Below the pieces are notes generated by a model. It was not told the DNA's origin. It was given only the letters and a program-made list of their open reading frames with translations, and made no database searches. From Deltaproteobacteria bacterium (GTDB lineage: Bacteria > Myxococcota_A > UBA9160 > UBA6930): a stretch of DNA of 64,000 nucleotides. This document shows, in pieces, positions 44,582 through 52,561 of this stretch (the first letter of the stretch is position 1; each line of letters opens with the position of its first letter). The stretch lies in contig JAJDAQ010000072.1 of assembly GCA_029261815.1 (NCBI GenBank), positions 25,926-89,925 on the forward strand, in the 5' to 3' direction. Made by a program: the position numbers and the translations under genes.

Positions 44582-46123
44582 ATGCATCCCGGAATCCACG
44601 CAGAGAACAATCCCGACAAGCCGGCGTACATCCTCGCAGGATCGGGCCAGGTCGTGACGTTCAAGGAACTGAACGACGACTCGAATCGGGGCGCACAGCT
44701 CTTCACGTCGCTGGGCCTCAAGCCCGGCGATCACATCGCGCTGTGCATGGAAAACAACGCCCACTTCCACAAGGTGTGCTGGGCCGCGCACCGCGCCGGC
44801 CTCTATTACACCACCATCAGCTCGCGTCTGTCCGCGCCTGAAGTGGCGTACATCGTGGACGACTGCGACGCCAAGGTGTTCGTTACATCCGAGGCCATGG
44901 GCGAGGTCACCGGAGAACTCGCCAACGAATGTCCCAAGCTGGTCGCCCGCTTTGTCGTCAATGGCGCCCTGGAGGGCTTCGACTCCTGGGAAGATGCCAT
45001 CGCGAAACAGCCGGCGGAAGCGCTCGCGGAAGAGTTCGAGGGCGGCGCGATGCTCTACTCGTCCGGGACGACCGGTCGACCCAAGGGCGTCAAGCATCCG
45101 CTCAGTGGTGAGCCGCTCGGAACGACACCGGCACTCGCCAAGGCCATCATGTTCCTCTACAGCGCGACCGAGGATTCGATCTACCTGTCGCCGGCGCCCC
45201 TCTATCACTCGGCACCGCTCGGATTCACCATGAACTTCCTGCGCCTCGGCGCAACGGTGGTGATCCTCGAGAAATTCGATCCGATCCAGGCCATGGCCAA
45301 TATCGAGAAGCATCGGATCACGCACAGCCAGTGGGTGCCCACGATGTTCGTTCGGATGCTGAAGCTTCCTGAAGAAGACCGCGCCCGCTTCGACGTGTCG
45401 AGCATGCAGGTCGCCATCCACGCCGCTGCGCCCTGCCCGGTCCCGATCAAGGAACAGATGATCGAGTGGTGGGGACCCGTGATCCACGAGTACTACGCCG
45501 GCACCGAAGGCAACGGCTTCGTGATGATCAACTCCGAGGATTGGCTGGCCCACAGGGGCTCGGTTGGACGACCCACGACGGCCAAGATCCACATCCTCGA
45601 CGATGACATGAAGCCGGTACCGACCGGCGAAAGCGGCGGCATCTACTTCGAGAGCGAAGCGAAGTACGAGTATCACAACGCGCCCGAGAAGACGGCAGAC
45701 GCGAAGAGCCCTCAGGGCTTCACCACGCTCGGCGACGTGGGATATGTGGACGAGGAAGGGTTCCTCTACCTGACCGATCGCAAGGCCTTCATGATCATCT
45801 CGGGCGGCGTGAACATCTACCCGCAAGAGACCGAGAACTGCCTGATCACGCACCCGAAGGTCACGGACTGCGCCGTGATCGGAGTGCCCAACGAGGACTT
45901 CGGTGAAGAAGTGAAAGCGGTGGTCCAGCCCGCAAACCCCGAGGAAGCCGGCCCCGAACTCGAACGGGAACTGATCGCCTTCTGCCGTGAGCAGATCGCG
46001 GACGTGAAGTGCCCCAGAAGTGTCGACTTCATGGAAGAACTGCCGCGCCACCCGACCGGCAAGCTCTACAAGCGGCTGCTCAAGGACCGCTACTGGGGCA
46101 ACAAGGACAGCAGGATCGTCTAG
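44582..46123 (+). CDS. AMP-dependent acyl-CoA synthetase (fatty-acid/steroid-type)
   Basis: 513 aa. P-loop MLYSSGTTGRPKGVKHP, YYAGTEGNG, TLGDVGYVDEEG, hinge DRKAFMIISGGVNIYPQE and the C-terminal lysine motif RHPTGKLYKR. GAGGAGACAGC lies before the ATG. The DRYW end is seen in long-chain and steroid acid ligases of actinobacteria and related groups. It is second in the catabolic operon; the next frame begins on its stop codon (TAGTG). It should activate the substrate for the pathway. Confidence 0.92.
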   Translation: MHPGIHAENNPDKPAYILAGSGQVVTFKELNDDSNRGAQLFTSLGLKPGDHIALCMENNAHFHKVCWAAHRAGLYYTTISSRLSAPEVAYIVDDCDAKVFVTSEAMGEVTGELANECPKLVARFVVNGALEGFDSWEDAIAKQPAEALAEEFEGGAMLYSSGTTGRPKGVKHPLSGEPLGTTPALAKAIMFLYSATEDSIYLSPAPLYHSAPLGFTMNFLRLGATVVILEKFDPIQAMANIEKHRITHSQWVPTMFVRMLKLPEEDRARFDVSSMQVAIHAAAPCPVPIKEQMIEWWGPVIHEYYAGTEGNGFVMINSEDWLAHRGSVGRPTTAKIHILDDDMKPVPTGESGGIYFESEAKYEYHNAPEKTADAKSPQGFTTLGDVGYVDEEGFLYLTDRKAFMIISGGVNIYPQETENCLITHPKVTDCAVIGVPNEDFGEEVKAVVQPANPEEAGPELERELIAFCREQIADVKCPRSVDFMEELPRHPTGKLYKRLLKDRYWGNKDSRIV

Positions 46124-47352
46124 TGGCGAAGTCCGGGCGGGTCGGCCGCTACGACAACCCGTATGCGGTGGCCGAATGGCACCGGCCGCTACCGGCCGGC
46201 ACCCAATGCGAACCGCTCACGCTCGAGACGCCGGACCGCGGCATCGCCCACGGTTGGCACTACCACCGCGACAAGTCGGACACCGTCGTGATGCTCATGC
46301 ATCCGCGCGCCAACTTCTCGCGGCACTATTGCGTCCCCGGCCTGGTGGACGCGGGGTTCGGGGTGCTCTGCGTCAACAGCCGCTGGCTCAACAACGACGC
46401 CAGCCTGATCCATGAACGCGTCCTGCTCGACGTCGCGGAAGGCGTGAAGTGGGCACGGGCACACTACGACCGTGTCGTGCTGTTGGGAAACAGCGGTGGC
46501 GGATCGCTCTTCACCTTCTACCTGTCCCAGGCCCTCGCGCCCGAGGGCGAACGACTCACGCATCTGGCGACCGGCGACCCCTTCGACCTGAACGCGTTCG
46601 AGATGCCAGGCGCCGACCTGATGGCCTATGTCGCCGCCCACCCGGGCGAGGGCCACTACCTGCTTCATGCAATCGACCCCTCCGTGACGGACGAGGGCGA
46701 CCCGCTCTCTTGCGACCCTGCCCTCGATCTATTCGACCCGGCGAACGGCTTCGCACCCCCGCCAGAACCGAGTCTCTACTCGGACGACTTCCTGGTCGAA
46801 TACCGTGCGGCGCAGCGAGCCCGCGTCGAGCGCATCGACGGGGTCGCGCGCCAACGTCTCGCCCAGAAGAACGCCGCACGGGAACGCGCGCGCAGTGGAG
46901 GATCCACCGCGGACCGGCGCGCTGCCACCGTGACCGACTTCATGCTCATCTACCGAACCGACGCGGATCCGCGCGCAATCTCGCTCGCGCTCGACCCGTC
47001 CGATCGGGACTACGGCTCACTGTGGGGCCGCAGGCCGGACATCATCAATTACGGCGCCGTCGGTTTCAGCCGCATGGTTTCACCCGAGGCATGGCTCTCC
47101 ACCTGGTCGGGTACCGCTTCCCAGGCGGAGATCGCACGGACCGGCGCACGGCTGACCCTTCCGGCCCTGGTCGTCGAATACGCCGGGGACAACGCGATCT
47201 TCCCAAGCGACAGCCAACTCATCGTCGACTCCATCGCAAGCACCGAGATCACTCGGAAGACGCTTCCGGGCGATCACTACGGCTTTCCGGCGGACGTCGG
47301 TCGAGACGGTGCCGTCGAGGAAGTCATCGCGTGGTTGGGCCGCATGACATGA
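46123..47352 (+). CDS. Alpha/beta-hydrolase-like protein
   Basis: 409 aa from the GTG at 46123, which shares one base with the preceding stop. The fold is suggested by TVVMLMHPRANFSRHYCVPG, the nucleophile loop LLGNSGGGSLF (serine in GNSGGG), VVEYAGDNAIFP for the acid and GDHYGFP for the histidine. A long helical insertion with RVERIDGVARQRLAQK separates the core halves. Function within the operon is unknown; hydrolysis of a CoA ester or ring-cleavage product is plausible. It overlaps the next gene by 4 bp. Confidence 0.8.
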   Translation: MAKSGRVGRYDNPYAVAEWHRPLPAGTQCEPLTLETPDRGIAHGWHYHRDKSDTVVMLMHPRANFSRHYCVPGLVDAGFGVLCVNSRWLNNDASLIHERVLLDVAEGVKWARAHYDRVVLLGNSGGGSLFTFYLSQALAPEGERLTHLATGDPFDLNAFEMPGADLMAYVAAHPGEGHYLLHAIDPSVTDEGDPLSCDPALDLFDPANGFAPPPEPSLYSDDFLVEYRAAQRARVERIDGVARQRLAQKNAARERARSGGSTADRRAATVTDFMLIYRTDADPRAISLALDPSDRDYGSLWGRRPDIINYGAVGFSRMVSPEAWLSTWSGTASQAEIARTGARLTLPALVVEYAGDNAIFPSDSQLIVDSIASTEITRKTLPGDHYGFPADVGRDGAVEEVIAWLGRMT

Positions 47353-48140
47353 GCGCCACGGAGCCCATCGCTGTCTACGAACGTCGCGTCGCGGCCAGTG
47401 CTGAACGGGTATGGGAAAACGTGCGCGATTGGGAGCACCTCCCGGCGCTTCATTCCGATGCCTTCGGGGCGATCGACTGCGAAGACGCTGGAGCCTGGGG
47501 ATGGCGTGCGGTGATCCAGCCGCGCCACGGCGCGGACACATTCACCGTCGAACTCCGGATCGACGACGACGGGCGCGGCTACCACTCGAGAACCGTCGCG
47601 GGGCCCGGCACCGGAGGCGACATCTATACCCGGGTCGACCCGGTCGATGACGCACACACCGACGTTCACGTCTCGTTCTTCGATCCGAATGCCCCGGCAG
47701 ACCAACGCGCCGCCCGCGGCCGCGCCATGGTCCGCTTGTACACACAGCTCTGGGACGAAGATGAAGCGATGATGCAGCATCGCGCCGCCTTCCTGAGCGG
47801 CGAAGCGCCCGCGGTGGCGCGCCGCTCGAGCGCCAAGGTCGCGCTCGGTCCGGAAATGGAAGCGCGCGCTCGCGCCCCCTTCTCCGTCGAAGCCGATGGC
47901 CATCCGTTTCGGGTGCTGATCCATGGCGACGCGTTGTTCGCACATACCGAGGTTTGTCCGCACTGGGGCGCGTCGCTGGCGAATGCTTCCATCGCGAACG
48001 ACGACATCGTCTGTCCGTGGCACGGCTACCGCTTCGATCTCCGTAGCGGCGCGGGGCCCGAAGGCCAGGCCTGTCGCCTTCTCGTGCGCGCACGCGTGGA
48101 GGTCGATGGTGCCGGGGATGCTTGGCTCGTCACCACATGA
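47349..48140 (+). CDS. SRPBCC-Rieske fusion protein
   Basis: 263 aa from the ATG at 47349 (overlapping the previous stop). Residues 1-150 form an SRPBCC/polyketide-cyclase-like hydrophobic pocket (AVYERRVAASAERVWENVRD). Residues about 175-263 form a Rieske [2Fe-2S] domain with Cys203-x-His205 and Cys222-x2-His225 (CPHWGA and CPWHGYRF). Ring-hydroxylating oxygenase alpha subunits have the order Rieske then SRPBCC with a mononuclear iron site. Here the order is reversed, and no iron facial triad is obvious. It could be an electron carrier that also binds the substrate. The next gene overlaps by 4 bp. Confidence 0.85.
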   Translation: MSATEPIAVYERRVAASAERVWENVRDWEHLPALHSDAFGAIDCEDAGAWGWRAVIQPRHGADTFTVELRIDDDGRGYHSRTVAGPGTGGDIYTRVDPVDDAHTDVHVSFFDPNAPADQRAARGRAMVRLYTQLWDEDEAMMQHRAAFLSGEAPAVARRSSAKVALGPEMEARARAPFSVEADGHPFRVLIHGDALFAHTEVCPHWGASLANASIANDDIVCPWHGYRFDLRSGAGPEGQACRLLVRARVEVDGAGDAWLVTT

Positions 48141-48565
48141 GTGATCGCGGCCTCACCCACATCGCGCTGCCGGCGACCGACCTCGACGCCAGCATCGCCT
48201 TCTACGAAAAGTACGCCGGCATGTCCGTGGTCCACGATCGCCTGGACCCGGCGAACTCCGGACGTGTCGTCTGGTTGGCGGACGGAACGCGCCCCTTCGC
48301 CATCGTGCTGATCCAGGCCGAAACCGTCGATGCCCCGCTCGTCCCGATCGCGCACCTGGGCGTTGGTTGCGATTCCCGCGAGCAGATCGATGCACTGGCG
48401 GCCGAAGCGGTCGCAGAAGGACGCCCGGTCTGGGGCCCGACGGACTCACCCTCCCCGGTCGGCTATTGGGTCCTGATCGGCGACCCCGACCACCACACGC
48501 TCGAGCTCTCCCATGGCCAGGAAGTCGGCCTCACGATCGAGAAGGCATCCAAGGAACCCGCCTAA
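48137..48565 (+). CDS. VOC/glyoxalase-fold protein
   Basis: 142 aa from the ATG at 48137. It opens LTHIALPATDLDASIAFYEK, the standard VOC beginning, and ends with a second metal-site strand in DPDHHTLELSHGQ. Histidine near the start, histidine in AHLGVG and glutamate in TLELSH could complete a metal site. VOC proteins include extradiol dioxygenases, epimerases and glyoxalases. It is the last gene of the operon, suggesting ring cleavage or isomerisation. Confidence 0.87.
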   Translation: MSDRGLTHIALPATDLDASIAFYEKYAGMSVVHDRLDPANSGRVVWLADGTRPFAIVLIQAETVDAPLVPIAHLGVGCDSREQIDALAAEAVAEGRPVWGPTDSPSPVGYWVLIGDPDHHTLELSHGQEVGLTIEKASKEPA

Positions 48566-48622
48566 CCAACGACGGCTCGCACAGGCGCAGCCCGGCGGCT
48601 CCTGGAACGTTCCCGGAGTGCG

Positions 48623-49051
48623 TTACGAGGAAGTCCTGCGCGCCCCGGCTACGGGATCGAAGAGCTTCTCCTGCGCCAGCCGGGTATCGAGATGCTCCCG
48701 CACCTCGACGAGGCGTCCGTCGCGCACCCTGAATGCGAAGTGGTAATGGTTGCGATAGGTCTCGCCGGCCGCGGTTCGCGCATTCAAGACCACCTCGGCC
48801 GCAACACGGTCGTCCTCTGCCAGAAGCGACTCCAACTCGATGACGAACGGCGTCGCAGGATCGTAGACATCCCGACCGGCACCCATCAGTTCGAGTACCG
48901 CCGCCTTCCCTCGATAGGTTCCGCCCATCGGCGAGCCCGGCGGGACCCACCAGGTCACATCGTCGTCAAGGAATCGGGCCACTTCCGGATCCCCGGCAGC
49001 AACGGCAGCGAAGTATTCCCGCACAACACGCTTCGAGTCCGCCGTGGCCAT
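48623..49051 (-). CDS. SnoaL-like / nuclear-transport-factor-2-fold protein
   Basis: 142 aa from the ATG at 49051, after GGAGGGAGC. The opening VVREYFAAVAAGDPEVARFL and the strand pattern (VTWWVPPGSPMGGTYRGKA, then HYHFAFRVRDGRLVEVREHLD) fit the SnoaL/ketosteroid-isomerase-like cone fold. Such proteins isomerise or cyclise small hydrophobic molecules, or only bind them. It is convergent with the VOC gene and divergent from the ParB-domain gene. Confidence 0.82.
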   Translation of the reverse strand: MATADSKRVVREYFAAVAAGDPEVARFLDDDVTWWVPPGSPMGGTYRGKAAVLELMGAGRDVYDPATPFVIELESLLAEDDRVAAEVVLNARTAAGETYRNHYHFAFRVRDGRLVEVREHLDTRLAQEKLFDPVAGARRTSS

Positions 49052-49130
49052 GCTCCCTCCGAGGCCGCCAGTGTACACTCGCTCGCTCGGCCGACGTCCA
49101 CCGACAAGCGGTCCAAGTCCCGGAGGCAAC

Positions 49131-50173
49131 ATGGCCGCGCGCAAGACGCCGAAGAAAGCCGCGAAGAAGAAGGTCTCGAAGGCCACGGCGCGCCGGAAGA
49201 CCGTCCGCAAAGCGGCGAGCCGCAAGGCCATCGCTCCGCGCAAGGAAAGGCGCGGGCTCGAGGCCAGCGACGTAAAGCTCCGGCTCGACGAGCCCGAACT
49301 CGCCCCGCTTGTGGCCGAGGTCGAAGCCGCCGGCGGGGCCTCGATCGGCGCCTATCGCGAGCCCTTCTCGGGACGTCCGCTGCTACTCGCCGTCCTCCCG
49401 CGGGACGCCGTCGAACCGACGCCCTTTCAGCGAGACCTTTCGCCGACCCATACCAAGCGCCTCGCAGCCAAGATCGAAGAGAGCGGCTCATTCCTCGACC
49501 CCCTCATCGTCGTGCGCGGACACGAAGGCGGCTTCTGGACGCCGAACGGACGCCATCGCCTGGCGGCTTCGAAAGTGCTGGGGTTGCGTCAGATCACCTG
49601 CCTGATCTCACCAGACGAAACCCTGGCGTTCAAGATCCTGGCCCTCAACACGGAAAAAGCGCACAACCTGAAGGACCGCAGCCTCGAAGCCATCCGAATG
49701 GCCCGGGCGCTCGCCGAACGCATGCCACGCTCCAAGGAAGCCGACTGGGCGAACGAGTTCGAAGCCTCCGAACTGCTGACCCTCGGCATCCTCTATGAAG
49801 CGGATGGTCGCTTCGCCGGTGGCGCCTACAGCCCGTTCTTGAAGAAGGTGGATCGTTTCATCGACAAGAAGACGTTGCCGAAGAGCCTGGCCGCGCGCGA
49901 AGGCTTTGCCTCGCGCCTCGGTGAAATCGACGTACGCGTCAAGGAAGTGATCAAGGAGCTACAGGCGCGCGGCTTCAAGTCGCCTATCTGCGCAACTACG
50001 TCGTCGCGCGCATCAACCCCGTCCGGTTCCACCGAGCCAAGCGCGGTGACACTGCGCCTGCGATGGAACTCGGGCCCGCGTTGACGCGCATGAGCGCCAA
50101 CATCCGCAAGTTCGATCCCACCACTGTACGCAAGGAAGACCTTGCCCTCGTCGCCGCGATGTCGAGCGACTGA
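49131..50173 (+). pseudogene. ParB/sulfiredoxin-domain protein with histone-like tail, frameshifted near 49,980
   Basis: The ATG at 49131 follows GGAGG. An N-terminal lysine/arginine tail of about 40 residues (AARKTPKKAAKKKVSK...) resembles histone H1/AlgP tails. A ParB-like domain follows (PFQRDLSPTHTKRLAAKIEE, GFWTPNGRHRLAASKVLGL), then helices. At about 49975-49985 the frame leaves the coding pattern; in frame it ends at 50084 with a serine/threonine-rich tail. Shifting by one missing base (for example a G in GCGGC) restores a good C-terminus, YLRNYVVARINPVRFHRAK..., that ends at the TGA at 50173, just before the next ribosome site. This is either a recent mutation or a sequencing error. 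Confidence 0.75.
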
Positions 50174-50188
50174 TTGGAAGGAGACCCC

Positions 50189-51370
50189 ATGCCCGGAGCC
50201 CTCGACGGGATCCGCGTCATTGACATGACCCAGATGATCTCGGGACCCGTCGCTGCGCGGATCCTCGGTGACCAGGGCGCCGACGTGATCAAGGTAGAGT
50301 CTCCCGGCGTGGGCGACCTCGTCCGCGTGATGGGCTCGCGCGACGGCTTCTCGGCCACGTTTGCGACCTCGAACCGCAACAAGCGATCCATCGTGCTCGA
50401 CATGAAGACGGGCGACGGCCTCACATGGATGAAGAAACTCATCGAGACCGCCGACGTCTTCATCCAGAACTTTCGGCCGGGTGCGGCTGAGCGCATGGGA
50501 CTTGGCGAGGAGGCCCTGCGCGCGATCAAGCCCGACCTGGTCTACGTCTCGATCAGCGGATTCGGCGAGAGCGGACCCTATGCCCACAAGCGGGTCTACG
50601 ACCCGGTGGTCCAGGCCCTCTCCGGCTTGACCTCGATCCAGGCCGACCGCGACACCGGCCGCCCGCGGATGATGCGCCTCATCGTGCCAGACAAACTCAC
50701 CGCATTGACCGCGGCCCAGGCGATCACAGCCGCACTCCTGGCGAAGGAACGAACCGGGAAGGGGCAGCACATCCGGCTGGCCATGCTCGACGCCACCGTC
50801 GCCTTCCACTGGCCCGAAGGAATGGCCACGCACACCTGGGTCGGAGCGGGCGCAAAACGCAAGCAGGCCCAACTCGCCCAGGATCTCGTCTTCGAGACCG
50901 CGGATGGCTACATCACGTGCGGCGCCGTTTCCGACTCGGAGTGGCAGGGGCTTTGCCGCGCACTCGACATGCCCGAATGGCTCGAAGACCCGCGCTACCA
51001 GACACCGGCCGGTCGAATGCTCCACGCACCGGAACGATTGACTGCCACGCAGGAGGTCTTGATCGGACAGGCGAGTCAGTACTGGCTGGACAAGCTCGAC
51101 GCAGAAGACGTTCCCAGCGCACCCGTCCTCGATCGCGACACACTGCTCGATCACCCCCAGGTGCTCGAAAACGAGATCGTCGTCGAGAGCGAGCATCCCG
51201 TTGGCGGATCGATGCGCCAGGCCCGCCCACCCGAGCGATTCAGCGAAACCCCCAGCAGCTTGCGCCGCCCTGCGCCGGTGTTAGGCGAGCATACGGACGA
51301 AGTCCTGGCCGAACTCGGTGCCACCACCAGCGAGATCGACCGTTTGCGAGGGGGAGGAATCCTCGGATGA
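50189..51370 (+). CDS. CaiB/BaiF family CoA-transferase (family III)
   Basis: 393 aa from the ATG at 50189, after GGAAGGAG. The opening ALDGIRVIDMTQMISGPVAA and the segment GADVIKVESPGVGD are signatures, followed by NRNKRSIVLD, NFRPGAAERMGLG and YVSISGFGESGPY. The mechanism uses an aspartate, probably in LAMLDATV. These enzymes transfer CoA between carboxylates or racemise acyl-CoAs. It directly follows the ParB-domain gene and overlaps the DUF423 gene by 4 bp. Confidence 0.94.
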   Translation: MPGALDGIRVIDMTQMISGPVAARILGDQGADVIKVESPGVGDLVRVMGSRDGFSATFATSNRNKRSIVLDMKTGDGLTWMKKLIETADVFIQNFRPGAAERMGLGEEALRAIKPDLVYVSISGFGESGPYAHKRVYDPVVQALSGLTSIQADRDTGRPRMMRLIVPDKLTALTAAQAITAALLAKERTGKGQHIRLAMLDATVAFHWPEGMATHTWVGAGAKRKQAQLAQDLVFETADGYITCGAVSDSEWQGLCRALDMPEWLEDPRYQTPAGRMLHAPERLTATQEVLIGQASQYWLDKLDAEDVPSAPVLDRDTLLDHPQVLENEIVVESEHPVGGSMRQARPPERFSETPSSLRRPAPVLGEHTDEVLAELGATTSEIDRLRGGGILG

Positions 51371-51720
51371 ATCGTTGGCTCCTCAGCGCATCATTGCTGG
51401 GCGCGATCGGCGTCGTCCTTGGCGCCTTCGGCGCCCACGGCTTGCGAGCACGATTGACTCCGGAGCAGCTCTCGAGCTGGGAAACCGCCGTGACCTACCA
51501 CCTGCTGCATGCCGTGCTGATCGCGGCATTGGCCTGGAACCCGGGGGAGCGACCGATCGGCCTGCCCGCCGGCCTGTTCGTGGCCGGCATCCTGTTGTTT
51601 TCCGGATCGATCTATACGCTCGTTCTTGGCGGTCCGCGTTGGATGGGCCCGGTCACGCCGCTCGGCGGGCTGGCGTTCATTTCCGGATGGCTCAGCCTCG
51701 CATGGGTCGCCCGCACCTGA
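51367..51720 (+). CDS. DUF423 small membrane protein
   Basis: 117 aa, four predicted helices. GAIGVVLGAFGAHGLRARL is the family signature, then WETAVTYHLLHAVLIA and PLGGLAFISGWLSLAWVA. Widespread inner-membrane family without known function. The ATG overlaps the CoA-transferase stop (ATGA); the YqeY gene follows after 55 bp. Confidence 0.9.
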   Translation: MNRWLLSASLLGAIGVVLGAFGAHGLRARLTPEQLSSWETAVTYHLLHAVLIAALAWNPGERPIGLPAGLFVAGILLFSGSIYTLVLGGPRWMGPVTPLGGLAFISGWLSLAWVART

Positions 51721-51775
51721 GTCACCGCTACGTTCCGGCGGTTCGCAGCGCGCGCCGCTGCCGAAAGGAGAGCCG

Positions 51776-52228
51776 ATGGCCCTGGTCGAAGACGTCACGC
51801 AGCAGATGAAGGACGCGATGAAGGCCAAGGACGCGCCTCGGGTTGCCGCCCTCCGGATGATCCGCGCCGCCTTCCTGACCGAGATGAAGAAGACCGGTGC
51901 CGAGTCGCTCGATGACGAAGTCTCCGTGGGCGTACTGCGGCGGCTCGAAAAACAGCGCAAGGAAAGCATCGACGCCTTCCAGAAAGCCGACCGGCCGGAA
52001 CGCGTCGCGGCCGAGGAGGCCGAGCTGGCAGTGGTACAGACCTTCCTCCCGAGCCTGGCCGACGAGGCCACCACCCGCGCCTGGGTCGAAGCCGCCATCG
52101 CAGAGAGCGGCGCCCAGAACCAGAAAGAAGCCGGAAAGGTCATGGGTGCCTTGATGAAGGCCCACAAGGGCGACGTGGACGGCGGCCTTGCCCAGCGGAT
52201 CGCTCGGGAACTGCTCCCGCCCGCCTGA
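51776..52228 (+). CDS. GatB/YqeY-domain protein
   Basis: 150 aa from the ATG at 51776, after AAAGGAG. It opens with VEDVTQQMKDAMKAKD, and KKTGAESLDDEVSVGVL and QKEAGKVMGALMKAHKG match the stand-alone YqeY family, which shares a helical domain with the tail of GatB. It may bind tRNA, but the function is not established. The gene ends a short rightward run. Confidence 0.92.
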   Translation: MALVEDVTQQMKDAMKAKDAPRVAALRMIRAAFLTEMKKTGAESLDDEVSVGVLRRLEKQRKESIDAFQKADRPERVAAEEAELAVVQTFLPSLADEATTRAWVEAAIAESGAQNQKEAGKVMGALMKAHKGDVDGGLAQRIARELLPPA

Positions 52229-52270
52229 AACCCTGTTTGGTACGTGTTCTTTCGCATGTGTGCCGATTAA

Positions 52271-52284
52271 GTGATTTCCATCAC
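52271..52284. promoter_or_regulatory. Palindrome GTGAT-N4-ATCAC upstream of a small membrane protein gene
   Basis: Plus strand GTGATTTCCATCAC, perfect 5-base arms and 4-base spacer, in an AT-richer stretch 54 bp before the 47-codon membrane protein. The arms resemble CRP/FNR-type half sites, but the spacing is shorter than the classical six bases. It could be an operator for 52338-52481. No other copies were searched for. Confidence 0.4.
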
Positions 52285-52337
52285 AGAATCGGAGATTTCA
52301 TTCATGGGAACATCCTGGGACTCAAGGGGGATGAGCG

Positions 52338-52481
52338 ATGGATGTGCAAAGCACCTTCACGGCAGAATCCAACGCCGGAATGCGGCCGATCCGGGGTGTG
52401 CTTTACGCCGCCCTGTTCGGGCTAGCCGCCTGGGGCGGAATCCTGGCCCTGGCCTGGACCGCAAGGGCCGCGCTGGCCTAG
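52338..52481 (+). CDS. Small single-pass membrane protein
   Basis: 47 aa: MDVQSTFTAESNAGMRPIRG, then a hydrophobic helix VLYAALFGLAAWGGILALAW. GGGGGATGAGCG before the ATG at 52338 provides a weak ribosome site. Length and layout suggest a membrane peptide subunit or regulator. There is no family match. The palindrome at 52271 and an AT-rich upstream stretch suggest its own promoter. It is separated from the VanZ gene by 80 bp. Confidence 0.55.
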   Translation: MDVQSTFTAESNAGMRPIRGVLYAALFGLAAWGGILALAWTARAALA

Positions 52482-52561
52482 GCGCGCAGCCCATCAAGAC
52501 TCCGCAGGTTTGGCCGCAAACCGCGCTTGCGGATACCGCGCGAGCATGATCCTCTCGTCAG

